64,000 nucleotides of DNA, taken from Bacteroidales bacterium. GTDB lineage: Bacteria > Bacteroidota > Bacteroidia > Bacteroidales > UBA932. The notes under the pieces are model-generated. The model did not search any database. It had not been told where the DNA came from and saw nothing but the letters and a program-made list of their open reading frames with translations. Positions 44,165-54,728 of this stretch are shown here, one piece after another. Position numbers and translations under genes: made by a program. Every line of letters begins with the position of its first letter. Position 1 is the stretch's first letter. Where the stretch lies: assembly GCA_017549145.1 (NCBI GenBank), contig JAFYVM010000057.1, positions 1-64,000 on the forward strand, read 5' to 3'.

Positions 44165-45928
44165 TTATTTTGCGTTATATGATCCGATTGACTTCTTGGT
44201 TCTTGGAGTACCATTCTGATCCTTAAGAAGAAGTTCTGTATCAATAGCAGGATTGAATCCAGCAGAAGCAAGCTCTGTAAGGTCTGCATTTGAAAGGCCC
44301 TGGTCAACTGCAGGGTTATCTGCACTTACAACTAGAGGGAAGCACTTTGTAAAGCCACCATCATAGTAACCGAACTCGCCAAGCATTGTTGTTGAGAATC
44401 CCCAACCGCCTACTGCTCCGCCTGTAGCATCTACAAGTGATGAACCGAGAATAGAGTTCTTGACAAGTACTCTGTTGGCATCAACTCCATCAGTTACTCC
44501 AGCCTCAGCAGCAATACCAGATGATGTATTACCTGAGACGATACAGTTGTAAGCAGTGATCTGAGCACCTACATTATAAGCGAAGAGACCGCCACCACCA
44601 TTATTTGCATGGTTACCTGTAATTGTACAGTTAAAGAATGTAGTATTTGACAACTTAGCAGCCTCCTGACCGGTTCCGTGGCCTGAAATTGCGCCACCCC
44701 AACCAGCTTTATTGCCAGTAATTGTACAGTTTACAAATACAGCATCTGATCCTGCTCGAATATAAAGAGCACCACCAGAACGCTTATCAGCCTTATGAGT
44801 ACAGTCATTTTCTGTGAACAATGTATTGTAAATACGGCTCACTGTGATTGTTCCGCCGGAATCGATTGAGTAGTAACCGGCAGCCTGCTGACCGCAAGTG
44901 TTCTGAGATACAACAGAGTCATACATATACAATGTTCCACCGGCATTCCAGATACCACCACCATTACTGTCTGCAGCGTTGTTCTGGAATACGCACTGTC
45001 TGAATGTCACCTCGGCATTTGGAGAGATGTAGCAACCAGCAGCAAGAGCTGCAGCATTTGCAATCACCTTACAATTCTCCATAATGAAATTAGCCTTTCC
45101 GATATACAATCCGCCACCGAGGCCGACATCCACAAGGTTTTCACCAGCCTGACGATATATGGTCTGATTCGTAGCATGTGTACGTCCACCTGTGATTGTA
45201 ACGTTCTTAAGAACAGCAGGAGTATTGTCCTTAGATGCAGAAACCACAACAACATGGTATGCACTACCTACACCGTCAAAGATTGTCTCATTCTTAGAAG
45301 GATCAGCTATAGCACCTGTTGTTGCATCTGCTGGATAACCTCCCTCGATTGTGAAGTTACTGTGGAATTCGAATGTTCTTTCCTGCTCAGTCTCACCACC
45401 CTGAAGCAATGTTACAGGAGTATATGTACCAGCAGCAACACAGATCTTATCTCCATCAGCAGCCTTCTCCATAGCAGTTGGAAGAGTTGTTGCTGTCTCC
45501 CAAGTAAATCCTTCAGCAAGACCATCTCCATCTGCCTTGACATAGTAAGTAAATGACTCACCTGCTGGAGTAGGATCCTGAGTTACAGTCATCGTAACTG
45601 GCTTATCAGCGATGATCCATGCTGTAAGAGTAGCAACACGCTCCTTTCTAGTACGGTTTTTAGCTACAGTAAGCACAAGATTCTTACTCTCAAGACCATT
45701 GGCATCAGAAACTGTCAACCATGCTGAATTTGAAGTTACGCGCCATGGAAGATTAGAGTTAAGCTTTACTGTGAGCTCTCCTCCATTCTGGTCAATTTTA
45801 AGATTCTCTTCAGAGAATGATATATTCGGAGTCTGTGGATCGAAACCCGAATCGTCAACGTGATTCAGACAACCAGCCATTACAAAGGCTGCTGCAATCA
45901 TGATGAATGTTTTGAAAATATTCTTCAT
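44165..45928 (-). CDS. BACON/beta-helix surface lipoprotein
   Basis: A 587-residue lipoprotein (signal ends VMAGC). Residues about 30-125 are a BACON domain (GGELTVKLNSNLPWRVTSNS ... VTQDPTP). Residues about 130-560 form a beta-helix nearly parallel in plan to the neighbouring 865-residue protein: YYVKADGDGLAEGFTWETAT, then GGGLYIGKANFIMENCKV and repeats with GNKAGWGGAISG. Both end with a similar KDQNG or KDQKG-x-x-R tail. The pair probably arose by duplication with exchange of the N-terminal module. Confidence 0.82.
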   Translation of the reverse strand: MKNIFKTFIMIAAAFVMAGCLNHVDDSGFDPQTPNISFSEENLKIDQNGGELTVKLNSNLPWRVTSNSAWLTVSDANGLESKNLVLTVAKNRTRKERVATLTAWIIADKPVTMTVTQDPTPAGESFTYYVKADGDGLAEGFTWETATTLPTAMEKAADGDKICVAAGTYTPVTLLQGGETEQERTFEFHSNFTIEGGYPADATTGAIADPSKNETIFDGVGSAYHVVVVSASKDNTPAVLKNVTITGGRTHATNQTIYRQAGENLVDVGLGGGLYIGKANFIMENCKVIANAAALAAGCYISPNAEVTFRQCVFQNNAADSNGGGIWNAGGTLYMYDSVVSQNTCGQQAAGYYSIDSGGTITVSRIYNTLFTENDCTHKADKRSGGALYIRAGSDAVFVNCTITGNKAGWGGAISGHGTGQEAAKLSNTTFFNCTITGNHANNGGGGLFAYNVGAQITAYNCIVSGNTSSGIAAEAGVTDGVDANRVLVKNSILGSSLVDATGGAVGGWGFSTTMLGEFGYYDGGFTKCFPLVVSADNPAVDQGLSNADLTELASAGFNPAIDTELLLKDQNGTPRTKKSIGSYNAK

Positions 45929-45944
45929 ATATCTATCTCTTAAA

Positions 45945-46793
45945 TTATTGAACGATTAAGATTCCACCTGCAATAGCAGCCTCAACGCCCTTATTTGCAG
46001 GCTTATTGAGTAGATCAAAAAGATTAGCGCTACGCATGTTGCGCCATACAGCAGTTACATTGTTGCCAGATGCAAGTGCAAGAGCGTTGTGAGCACCGCA
46101 AGCCTTCATTAGAGTTGCAAGGTCCTTGCAACCGATACCGTTTGAATAGAAGAAATCTCCACCATCTACAACGAGAAGATAGACATCATTTCCATTCTCT
46201 GAAACACCCACAGCTGTACGCGCAGCTGTGGTGTTATCTGTCTGTCCAAGAACGTATCCATCCTGAAGGAGGTGAGCTGTTCCTGAGTAACCCATAGTTA
46301 CATTTGCGCTTACGGATGCATATTCAGATGTTGGAAGGCAAACTGCGTTTCCATCCTTAAGAGTTGCAAAGAAGACATCACCCTTTCCAAGAGCGTTACC
46401 ACCATTGACAGCACCAAGGACTGTGTATTTTCCCTGATTCTCAACTTCTATACACATATTGGTAAGAAGATCTGTCTTTTCAGTTGTATTGGCAGTTGAT
46501 GCTATGAGTGAAACTGGACCAAGTGACACCTTATAAAGGAATAGCTGCATAGCATGACCGTTCTGATTGATATAACTCATATCAAGACGGGTCACTCCTT
46601 GAGCCACCTTAGTCTGAACATCTTTCTTTACGTGTGCAATGTAGTCTGTGGCTCCGTCAACAATCTGCTGTCCTAGCTTTGTAGAAGCCACCTGCTGGAA
46701 GTATTCAGGTTTCTCGAACTCATCCGAGTTACATGACACTGCAGCAAATGCAAGGATGCCCAGTACGACTGATGTAAATATATGTTTTTTCAT
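45945..46793 (-). CDS. NAGPA/DUF2233-like lipoprotein, probably non-catalytic
   Basis: A 282-residue lipoprotein (signal ends AVSC) with one NAGPA/DUF2233-like domain: RTAVGVSENGNDVYLLVVDG closely matches the intact paralog at 40043. Where the paralog has INLDGGGSS, this protein has LALASGNNV, so the conserved glycine-rich catalytic loop is gone. The BACON domains are also absent. It may have become a binding protein at the SusE-like position just after SusD. Whether it keeps activity is open. Confidence 0.75.
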   Translation of the reverse strand: MKKHIFTSVVLGILAFAAVSCNSDEFEKPEYFQQVASTKLGQQIVDGATDYIAHVKKDVQTKVAQGVTRLDMSYINQNGHAMQLFLYKVSLGPVSLIASTANTTEKTDLLTNMCIEVENQGKYTVLGAVNGGNALGKGDVFFATLKDGNAVCLPTSEYASVSANVTMGYSGTAHLLQDGYVLGQTDNTTAARTAVGVSENGNDVYLLVVDGGDFFYSNGIGCKDLATLMKACGAHNALALASGNNVTAVWRNMRSANLFDLLNKPANKGVEAAIAGGILIVQ

Positions 46794-46814
46794 ATCTATT
46801 GTCGTTATTATTGA

Positions 46815-48086
46815 TTAATAACCAGGATTCTGTGTAAGGTTTCTATTTGCCTGACGCTCTGCTGCAGGAATCGGCATAAGAGTCTGGTACTGCTGAATAC
46901 CAAGTTTCTCAACAGCTTTGCCTGTACGAACCAGGTCATACCAACGATGGTTCTCACAGAGGAACTCCTTACGTCTTTCATCAAGGATAGCCTCAATGAA
47001 TTCAGCTTCAGTTCCAGGAATCACCTTAGTAAGGCCACGTGCCTGACGAAGCTCATTCAAACGATTAAGACCCTTTTCTACTCCCTGTGCCTCAGCACTG
47101 ATAAGATACATCTCAGCAAGTCTTGAAATAACCACAGGGTCAGTTCCTTTCTGTCCGCTAGGATACTTATTGATAAAATTCAAGTTATCAAGAGTTGTAA
47201 TTGAAATCTCTTTTCTAAGGTCGTTATCCTCATACATTGTCATCACATCACCAGCAGGAGCATATGAGTAGCTACCTGAGTTAGGATGGTTATATGAATA
47301 GAACATTGCACTGATGGCAACCTTTGACTGGTCAGTATTCAAACATGAGAATGCAAAGATTACTTCCTTATTTGGAGCTGCACGGAAAATCTTGTCAAAT
47401 GAATCAAGACCATAACGCGCATCAGCAATCAGGCTTTCTGCAAGTTCAACAGCCTCTGTCTTCTTGCCAGTGTAAAGACATACACGAGCCTTGAGTGCCT
47501 TCGCTGCATCTGCAGAAAGATAGTTGCATCCCTCATCTGGAGTTCCAAGAAGATCAATAGCAAGATTAAGTTCGTCATAGATAAACTGCCAAACCTCAGA
47601 AGCTGGAGTTCTTGATACGAGGTCATCAGTATTGAACTTCATAAGAGGGACATCACCGAATCTGGTTACAAGGCAAAGGTGGAGATATGCTCTGAAATAA
47701 TGGCACTCACCAAGCACCTTATTACGCATAGCGCTATCTTCCATTCCTTCTGCAATCGAGTAAACGTTGTTTACCTGCATAAGGGCCTTGTAATATCCCT
47801 GCCACTGAGCAAGCATCTCACCGCTCATTGCTGTAGAAAGAGAATTGATAAGGTCGATTGAGTTCTTACTTGCCTTAGTTGTGAGGTTTCCTCCGAAAAG
47901 GTCGAACATCACATAAGCCTTTTCACCTGGATCCTCCTGTACCTTGATATACATACCGCTACGGAGCGATACGATATCCTGAGAGGTTACCGAGCCTGGA
48001 GATACTGCAGATGACGGCTCCATATCGAGGTCGCATCCAACAGCACATACAAGGCTTAATATAAATAGGTTAAATATCTTTTTCAT
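46815..48086 (-). CDS. SusD/RagB family outer-membrane lipoprotein (PUL2)
   Basis: A 423-residue lipoprotein whose signal ends CAVGC. It has the SusD core (CHYFRAYLHLCLVTRFGDVP, AEMYLISAEAQ) and the C-terminal ERRKEFLCENHRWYDLVRTG ... LMPIPAAER ... NPGY. It partners the SusC 12 bases upstream as the surface glycan-binding lid. It is slightly shorter than the PUL1 SusD and not closely similar to it, in line with a different ligand. Confidence 0.95.
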   Translation of the reverse strand: MKKIFNLFILSLVCAVGCDLDMEPSSAVSPGSVTSQDIVSLRSGMYIKVQEDPGEKAYVMFDLFGGNLTTKASKNSIDLINSLSTAMSGEMLAQWQGYYKALMQVNNVYSIAEGMEDSAMRNKVLGECHYFRAYLHLCLVTRFGDVPLMKFNTDDLVSRTPASEVWQFIYDELNLAIDLLGTPDEGCNYLSADAAKALKARVCLYTGKKTEAVELAESLIADARYGLDSFDKIFRAAPNKEVIFAFSCLNTDQSKVAISAMFYSYNHPNSGSYSYAPAGDVMTMYEDNDLRKEISITTLDNLNFINKYPSGQKGTDPVVISRLAEMYLISAEAQGVEKGLNRLNELRQARGLTKVIPGTEAEFIEAILDERRKEFLCENHRWYDLVRTGKAVEKLGIQQYQTLMPIPAAERQANRNLTQNPGY

Positions 48087-48098
48087 ATCATTAATTCT

Positions 48099-51000
48099 TT
48101 AGAAGCTGATGTTTACTCCGAGTTTATAGATTCTTGGAGTAGGCACTCCGTAGTTGTCGCAGCCGATAAGTGCAGGGTTGGTACTGTTAGAGATTTCTGG
48201 ATCCCATCCTCTATACTTACTGATAAGAGCAAGGTTTTCACCCTGGAGATATACTCTCACTGACCTCATCTTCATTGAATCTGTCCACTTCTGAGGAAGT
48301 GAGTAAGAAAGCATAAGAGACTTGAGCTTTATAAACGAACCGTCCTGCATATAATATGTAGAAGCACGGCTGTTGTTTCCATGATATGAATAAACAGGTC
48401 TTGGATAGTTGTTTGTGCTACCTGGGCCAGTCCAGCGGTTATCACACCATTCCTGGAGGAGTCCCTGATAGTTACCCATACGTGTAGGACCCATCATCCA
48501 CTGAGCGAAGATGTCTGCACCGTAGCTATAAGTAAAGAATACACTGAGGTTCAAACCATTCCATGTGAATGAGTTGTTCCAACCACCTGCGAAGTCAGGG
48601 TTTGGAGAACCTACCATAATTCTATCAGAGTTATTGATGATTCCGTTGCCATCAACATCTTCATATTTCATATCACCGGCGCGTACTCCCATACCGTACT
48701 CTCCTGAAGGAACCTCTCCGTCGTACTGATAGATTCCCTGCCAGTTAAGGAGATAGTAAGAACCAACTTCCTCACCAACCTTAAGAGCGTGGTTCGATCC
48801 AAGATCGACGATGTCATCGCTTGTAAGCTTAGTCAAAGTGTTCTTATTGTGAGAAATATTGAATGATGAACTCCAGTGAACTGGTCCTAAGTCAACGTGA
48901 GTATTGAGTGTGAACTCAACTCCGTAGTTACGCATCGAACCGATGTTTGCAAGAATTGCAGTCTGACCTGATGTTGCATGCATTGGCATGTTATAAAGAA
49001 GGTCATGAGTGTTCTTGAGATATGTATCGAACATCATGTTTACCTTACCCTTGAGGAACGAAAGGTCAAATCCGACATCATACTGACCTGCTGTCTCCCA
49101 TGTAAGGTTCTCATTACCCTTTGAGCTGACAGCGATACCACTGATACCACCATAGTTTGCACCTCCGCTGATGAGAGGCTGCCAACCATAATTGCTGATG
49201 CCATCCTGGTTACCTGTCATACCGTAGCTGGCGCGAATCTTCAATTCTGTTGCAGGTGATGGCCAGAAATCCTCCTTAGATACGTTCCATCCGAGAGATA
49301 CTGAAGGGAACATACCCCAACGATACTTAGGAGCGAAACGGCTTGAACCATCCGCACGGAGAGTTGCATTGAGGACATATCTGTCTTTCCATGCAAAGTT
49401 CAATCTACCATACCAAGACTCCAAAGCGTAATCAGAAGTTCCACCTGTAACACCTGAAATAACTGCAGCTACTCCCACAGTATTGAATGAAGGAGATGGG
49501 AAGTTCTGCGCGTCGATACTGTTTGCACGAGCAGATGTCTTCTGGTATGAGTGACCAGCCATTGCTCCGAAAGTAAGATCACCCCACTTATTGTCATAAG
49601 TAAAGAATGTCTCGATGAGGTTGCTCATGATGAAACGATTCTTCTCGATAACACGACCGTTATCCTCCTTGTATGGGTGATTTGCGTTATAGTAGAGATA
49701 ATCAAGAGTATATCCTGCATCTGTACTGAAAGAAGCCTTGAATTTAAGACCCTTGTAGATTTCTGCCTGTGCCCAAAGAGCTCCGAGGAATCTATACTGA
49801 TTTACATAAACAGTCTCCTCTTCAAGAATCTGCACAGGGTTGTGACGAGAAAGCTCGTCTGTACCTCCGAGGTAGTAGTCTCCATTTGGTTTGTAAGGAC
49901 GGTCAAACGGACGCTGCTCTACCATACGCGCAACAATAGTCGAACCGATTGTAGCACCTGGAACTCGGTTGTTATTAATGAAGTTACCGCTCATGTTAGC
50001 TCCGATTTCGAGCCACTTGGCCATCTTGTGTGAGAGATTAGCCTTGAGATTAACCTTTGTGATCTCGTTTGTCTTGATTACACCTTCCTGGTTAGCGAAG
50101 CTGGCAGCAGCATAAATCTTAGTCTTGTTTGTTCCACCTGTAAATGAAACGTCTGCATTGTGCGAGAGACCAAGACGAGTTGCTACGTCAAGCCAGTTTG
50201 TATCAGGAAGACCATCAAATGGGTTACGAATTTGCTGTACATAGCCTGAGCTAGTCTGTACAAAGCCATTCTGATTGTTGTAGTTATCAATAGCCTCGTT
50301 GTAGATTCTTACCCATGACTCAGAGTCTGCATATTTGATTCTGTTCTTGTTATTGAACTCTGAAACGCCAAAGCTATAGTTTACCTTCACTTCAGATCTA
50401 CCCTCACGACCAGACTTAGTTGTGATAAGGATAACACCATTTGTAGCTCTTGAACCATAGATTGCAGCAGCAGCGGCATCCTTAAGGACTTCAATAGACT
50501 CAATATCATTGAGGTTCAACACTGAAAGCGAGCTAAGATCCTCACCGAATGTATAGAGGTTACCTGCCTCGTTGCTTAGAGGAATACCATCAATTACATA
50601 AAGAGGCTCATTGCTGGCACTGAGTGAGCTTGATCCACGGATGCTCATACGCTCTGATGTACCGAGGTTACCAGATGAAGTGGTGATGTTCACACCGGCG
50701 ATACGACCCTGAAGCATTTCAGTCGGGCTGAGCGCTGTTCTAAGGTTATTTTCATCTGGTTTGAATGATGCGATTGAGTTGGTGACGAGTTCGCGGCGCT
50801 GAGAACCGTATGCCACAACGACTACGTCTTCAAGAACGTCTGCATCTGGAGCCAATGTAACATTGATTGGTTGAGAAGGATCTGTTACTACAACCTCCTG
50901 AGTTGCCATTCCAAGGAATGCGACCTCGAGTGTTACAGGAACTGAAACACCACTGAGGGTAAATTTTCCTTCAAAATCTGTGATGACACCATTCTTAGTG

Positions 51001-51194
51001 CCTTTTACCATAACGGATGCTCCGATTACCGGACCGACTTCGTCAAGAACCGTTCCCTTGACAGTGGCATTCGTTACGACTTTTCCGTCTGAATCAGGCT
51101 GCGGTTGCTGAGCCTGAACGGAAACCGATAGAAAAATCGCAGATGCTATCATTATCAGCATCTTTGCGATGGATAGCTTCTTCGGGTTATCCAT
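48099..51194 (-). CDS. SusC/RagA family TonB-dependent receptor (PUL2)
   Basis: A 1031-residue TonB-dependent transporter: signal (to VQAQ), CarboxypepD_reg-like domain (VKGTVLDEVGPVIGASVMVK), plug with VVVAYGSQRRE, LQGRIAGVNITTSSG, LYVIDGIPLSN and GSRATNGVILITTKSG, then the barrel ending LGVNISF. It should import the PUL2 glycan. It is the first gene of PUL2, with a -7 box 59 bases upstream. Confidence 0.96.
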   Translation of the reverse strand: MDNPKKLSIAKMLIMIASAIFLSVSVQAQQPQPDSDGKVVTNATVKGTVLDEVGPVIGASVMVKGTKNGVITDFEGKFTLSGVSVPVTLEVAFLGMATQEVVVTDPSQPINVTLAPDADVLEDVVVVAYGSQRRELVTNSIASFKPDENNLRTALSPTEMLQGRIAGVNITTSSGNLGTSERMSIRGSSSLSASNEPLYVIDGIPLSNEAGNLYTFGEDLSSLSVLNLNDIESIEVLKDAAAAAIYGSRATNGVILITTKSGREGRSEVKVNYSFGVSEFNNKNRIKYADSESWVRIYNEAIDNYNNQNGFVQTSSGYVQQIRNPFDGLPDTNWLDVATRLGLSHNADVSFTGGTNKTKIYAAASFANQEGVIKTNEITKVNLKANLSHKMAKWLEIGANMSGNFINNNRVPGATIGSTIVARMVEQRPFDRPYKPNGDYYLGGTDELSRHNPVQILEEETVYVNQYRFLGALWAQAEIYKGLKFKASFSTDAGYTLDYLYYNANHPYKEDNGRVIEKNRFIMSNLIETFFTYDNKWGDLTFGAMAGHSYQKTSARANSIDAQNFPSPSFNTVGVAAVISGVTGGTSDYALESWYGRLNFAWKDRYVLNATLRADGSSRFAPKYRWGMFPSVSLGWNVSKEDFWPSPATELKIRASYGMTGNQDGISNYGWQPLISGGANYGGISGIAVSSKGNENLTWETAGQYDVGFDLSFLKGKVNMMFDTYLKNTHDLLYNMPMHATSGQTAILANIGSMRNYGVEFTLNTHVDLGPVHWSSSFNISHNKNTLTKLTSDDIVDLGSNHALKVGEEVGSYYLLNWQGIYQYDGEVPSGEYGMGVRAGDMKYEDVDGNGIINNSDRIMVGSPNPDFAGGWNNSFTWNGLNLSVFFTYSYGADIFAQWMMGPTRMGNYQGLLQEWCDNRWTGPGSTNNYPRPVYSYHGNNSRASTYYMQDGSFIKLKSLMLSYSLPQKWTDSMKMRSVRVYLQGENLALISKYRGWDPEISNSTNPALIGCDNYGVPTPRIYKLGVNISF

Positions 51195-51252
51195 GTCTTG
51201 TGTTATTAGTGGTTAATGTTATTGGGTTGGGCGAATTTCCGCCTGTAAAAAG

Positions 51253-51260
51253 CAAATATA
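51253..51260 (-). promoter_or_regulatory. -7 box of PUL2
   Basis: TATATTTG on the minus strand, 59 bases before the SusC ATG. The 297-base gap to groEL otherwise holds only the groEL terminator. Confidence 0.5.
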
Positions 51261-51354
51261 CACATCTTTTCTCATATATATACCAGCCCACTACAAAAAC
51301 ACTATATTCTCGTTCGACTTTTTTCTAATAAAACGCGACCAAAAGAAAAAGAAA

Positions 51355-51385
51355 AGGAGCCGCTGCATCACTGCAATCGACTCCT
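51355..51385 (-). terminator. Probable groEL terminator
   Basis: On the minus strand AGGAG and CTCCT close a hairpin with internal pairs (CG/CG, GCAG region), followed by TTTTTCTTTTTCTTTT. It lies about 105 bases after the groEL stop codon. Confidence 0.55.
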
Positions 51386-51491
51386 AAACGTGTACTAAAA
51401 CCTAAACCTGCTGCAAAGATGAGGAAAGGTTTTGAAATATTGCACACTGAAATGAAAAAAAATCACTTCCGTGTGCATTTTTTTATGTTTT

Positions 51492-53386
<1,895 letters not shown>

Positions 53387-53413
53387 ATTTATTTTGTTTT
53401 AATATTTCTTTTA

Positions 53414-53460
53414 AGATCCTTCGCTTCGATCAAGATGACTGAGTGAGCTCAGGATGACAT
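53414..53460. repeat. REP-like sequence upstream of groES
   Basis: AGATCCTTCGCTTCGATCAA-GATGAC followed by TGAGTGAG and CTCAGGATGAC. The parts match the widespread short repeat AGATCCTTCGCTTCG-CTCAGGATGAC, apparently as one diverged copy plus the 3' half of a second. It lies in the groES leader or promoter region. Confidence 0.6.
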
Positions 53461-53461
53461 T

Positions 53462-53505
53462 GAAAAAACAAACAAAATGCCAGTGGGGAAAGACTGACAT
53501 TTTGT
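53462..53505 (-). terminator. Terminator of the aldose epimerase gene
   Basis: On the minus strand ACAAAATGTCAGT pairs with ACTGGCATTTTGT (one G-U pair) around an 8-base loop, followed by TTGTTTTTT. It isolates galM from groES. Confidence 0.85.
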
Positions 53506-53519
53506 CATATTATATAGTA

Positions 53520-54644
53520 TTATTTTGTACCGAAGCGGTACACACAAGTATGAGTATAGCTCTCTCCAGGGTTCAAAAGTGTTGAAGGGAAGTTGGCATG
53601 ATTCGGAGTGTCAGGATATTTCTGAGTCTCCAAAGCAATCGACTCACGATAATTAAGTGTTCTACCATACTTTCCGACAGTTGTGCCATCAAAGAAATTT
53701 CCGCCATAAAACTGAAGAGCCGGCTGATCTGTCCAGACTTCCATATATCGTCCAGAAGCTGGTTCCCAAACAGAAGCAGCTAGCTCAAGTTCAGACTCGG
53801 TCTTACGGTCAAGCACCCAGTTATGGTCATATCCGGCGCCATTCTTAAGTTGCTCATTTTCAACCTCAAGATCCTGTCCAATCGCCTTAGGCTCACGGAA
53901 ATCAAACGGAGTACCCTCTACCGGAACGATCTCACCTGTAGGAATCAGCACAGAGTCCACAGGAGTAGTCTTCGATGCATTGATAAAGAGAACGTGGTCA
54001 TTGATTGTACCATTACCCTCGCCTTTGAGATTGAAGAAAGAATGGTGAGAAATATTCACATGAGTAGCCTTGTCTGTCTGAGCAAGATAGTCCACTCTGA
54101 ACTCATTTTCAGGAGTAAGAGTGTATGTCATCATGATTTTAAGATTGCCTGGCATACCTTCCTGTCCGTCAGGACGTAGATATGAAAGAACAATCGAGTT
54201 GGCTGTCAATGTATCCACATCCCATACGACCATATCAAGTCCCTTCAAGCCACCATGCAAAGTCTGACCGAAATTATTCTGTGGGAATGTATATACATGG
54301 TCACCGATGGTATATGTACCTTTTGCAATTCTATTTGCATAAGGACCCACAACAGCACCAAGGAAACGCTCACCAGGGTTATTCACATAATTCTCAAGAT
54401 TGTTATAACCAAGCACAATATCTTCCTGATTACCAGACTTATCAGGTGTCCAAAGTGTTACTACGCGCGCACCAAAATTGGTCACCTGCATTGTAAGTTC
54501 TCCTGCCTGAAGAGTGTATAAAGAGACCTGCTTGCCATCAACCTCTGCTTCAAATGCAGATGCATCAAGAAGTTGGACCTGTTTTTTCTGGGCACATGAG
54601 AAAATGGCTAGGCAAGCCATCATTATAAATGCAATCTTTTTCAT
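53520..54644 (-). CDS. galM: Aldose 1-epimerase lipoprotein
   Basis: The ATG at 54642-54644 (MKKIAFIMM...) gives a lipoprotein signal ending IFSC; the frame runs on to a TTG at 54683. The enzyme interconverts alpha and beta aldose anomers. Motifs are FGARVVTLWTPDKSG, PYANRIAKGTY, FGQTLHGGLKG, NISHHSFFNLKGEG with the catalytic-type histidine, GYDHNWVLDR and LQFYGGNFFDG. A lipid-anchored mutarotase is usual for Bacteroidetes sugar catabolism. It is a single-gene unit with a -7 box upstream and a terminator behind. Confidence 0.94.
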   Translation of the reverse strand: MKKIAFIMMACLAIFSCAQKKQVQLLDASAFEAEVDGKQVSLYTLQAGELTMQVTNFGARVVTLWTPDKSGNQEDIVLGYNNLENYVNNPGERFLGAVVGPYANRIAKGTYTIGDHVYTFPQNNFGQTLHGGLKGLDMVVWDVDTLTANSIVLSYLRPDGQEGMPGNLKIMMTYTLTPENEFRVDYLAQTDKATHVNISHHSFFNLKGEGNGTINDHVLFINASKTTPVDSVLIPTGEIVPVEGTPFDFREPKAIGQDLEVENEQLKNGAGYDHNWVLDRKTESELELAASVWEPASGRYMEVWTDQPALQFYGGNFFDGTTVGKYGRTLNYRESIALETQKYPDTPNHANFPSTLLNPGESYTHTCVYRFGTK

Positions 54645-54680
54645 AACAATAGGGTTTCGATTGGAATTGCTCGAACTACA

Positions 54681-54709
54681 CAAAGTTAGGAAAGTTTTTT
54701 GTAAGTTTG
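54681..54709. promoter_or_regulatory. Divergent -7 boxes between galM and the DUF819 gene
   Basis: TAACTTTG on the minus strand (54681-54688) for galM and TAAGTTTG on the plus strand (54702-54709) for the DUF819 gene. The galM box overlaps the upstream TTG and supports the ATG at 54644. Confidence 0.5.
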
Positions 54710-54728
54710 TCGGACTAAAGCTAAAACC

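Noticed and set aside
49551-50033. 160-codon open frame on the plus strand
   Set aside because: Antisense to the PUL2 SusC gene, without recognisable features.
53387-53519. CIRCE/HrcA operator before groES
   Set aside because: The inverted repeat here is a terminator for galM; the TTAGCACTC-N9-GAGTGCTAA sequence is absent.
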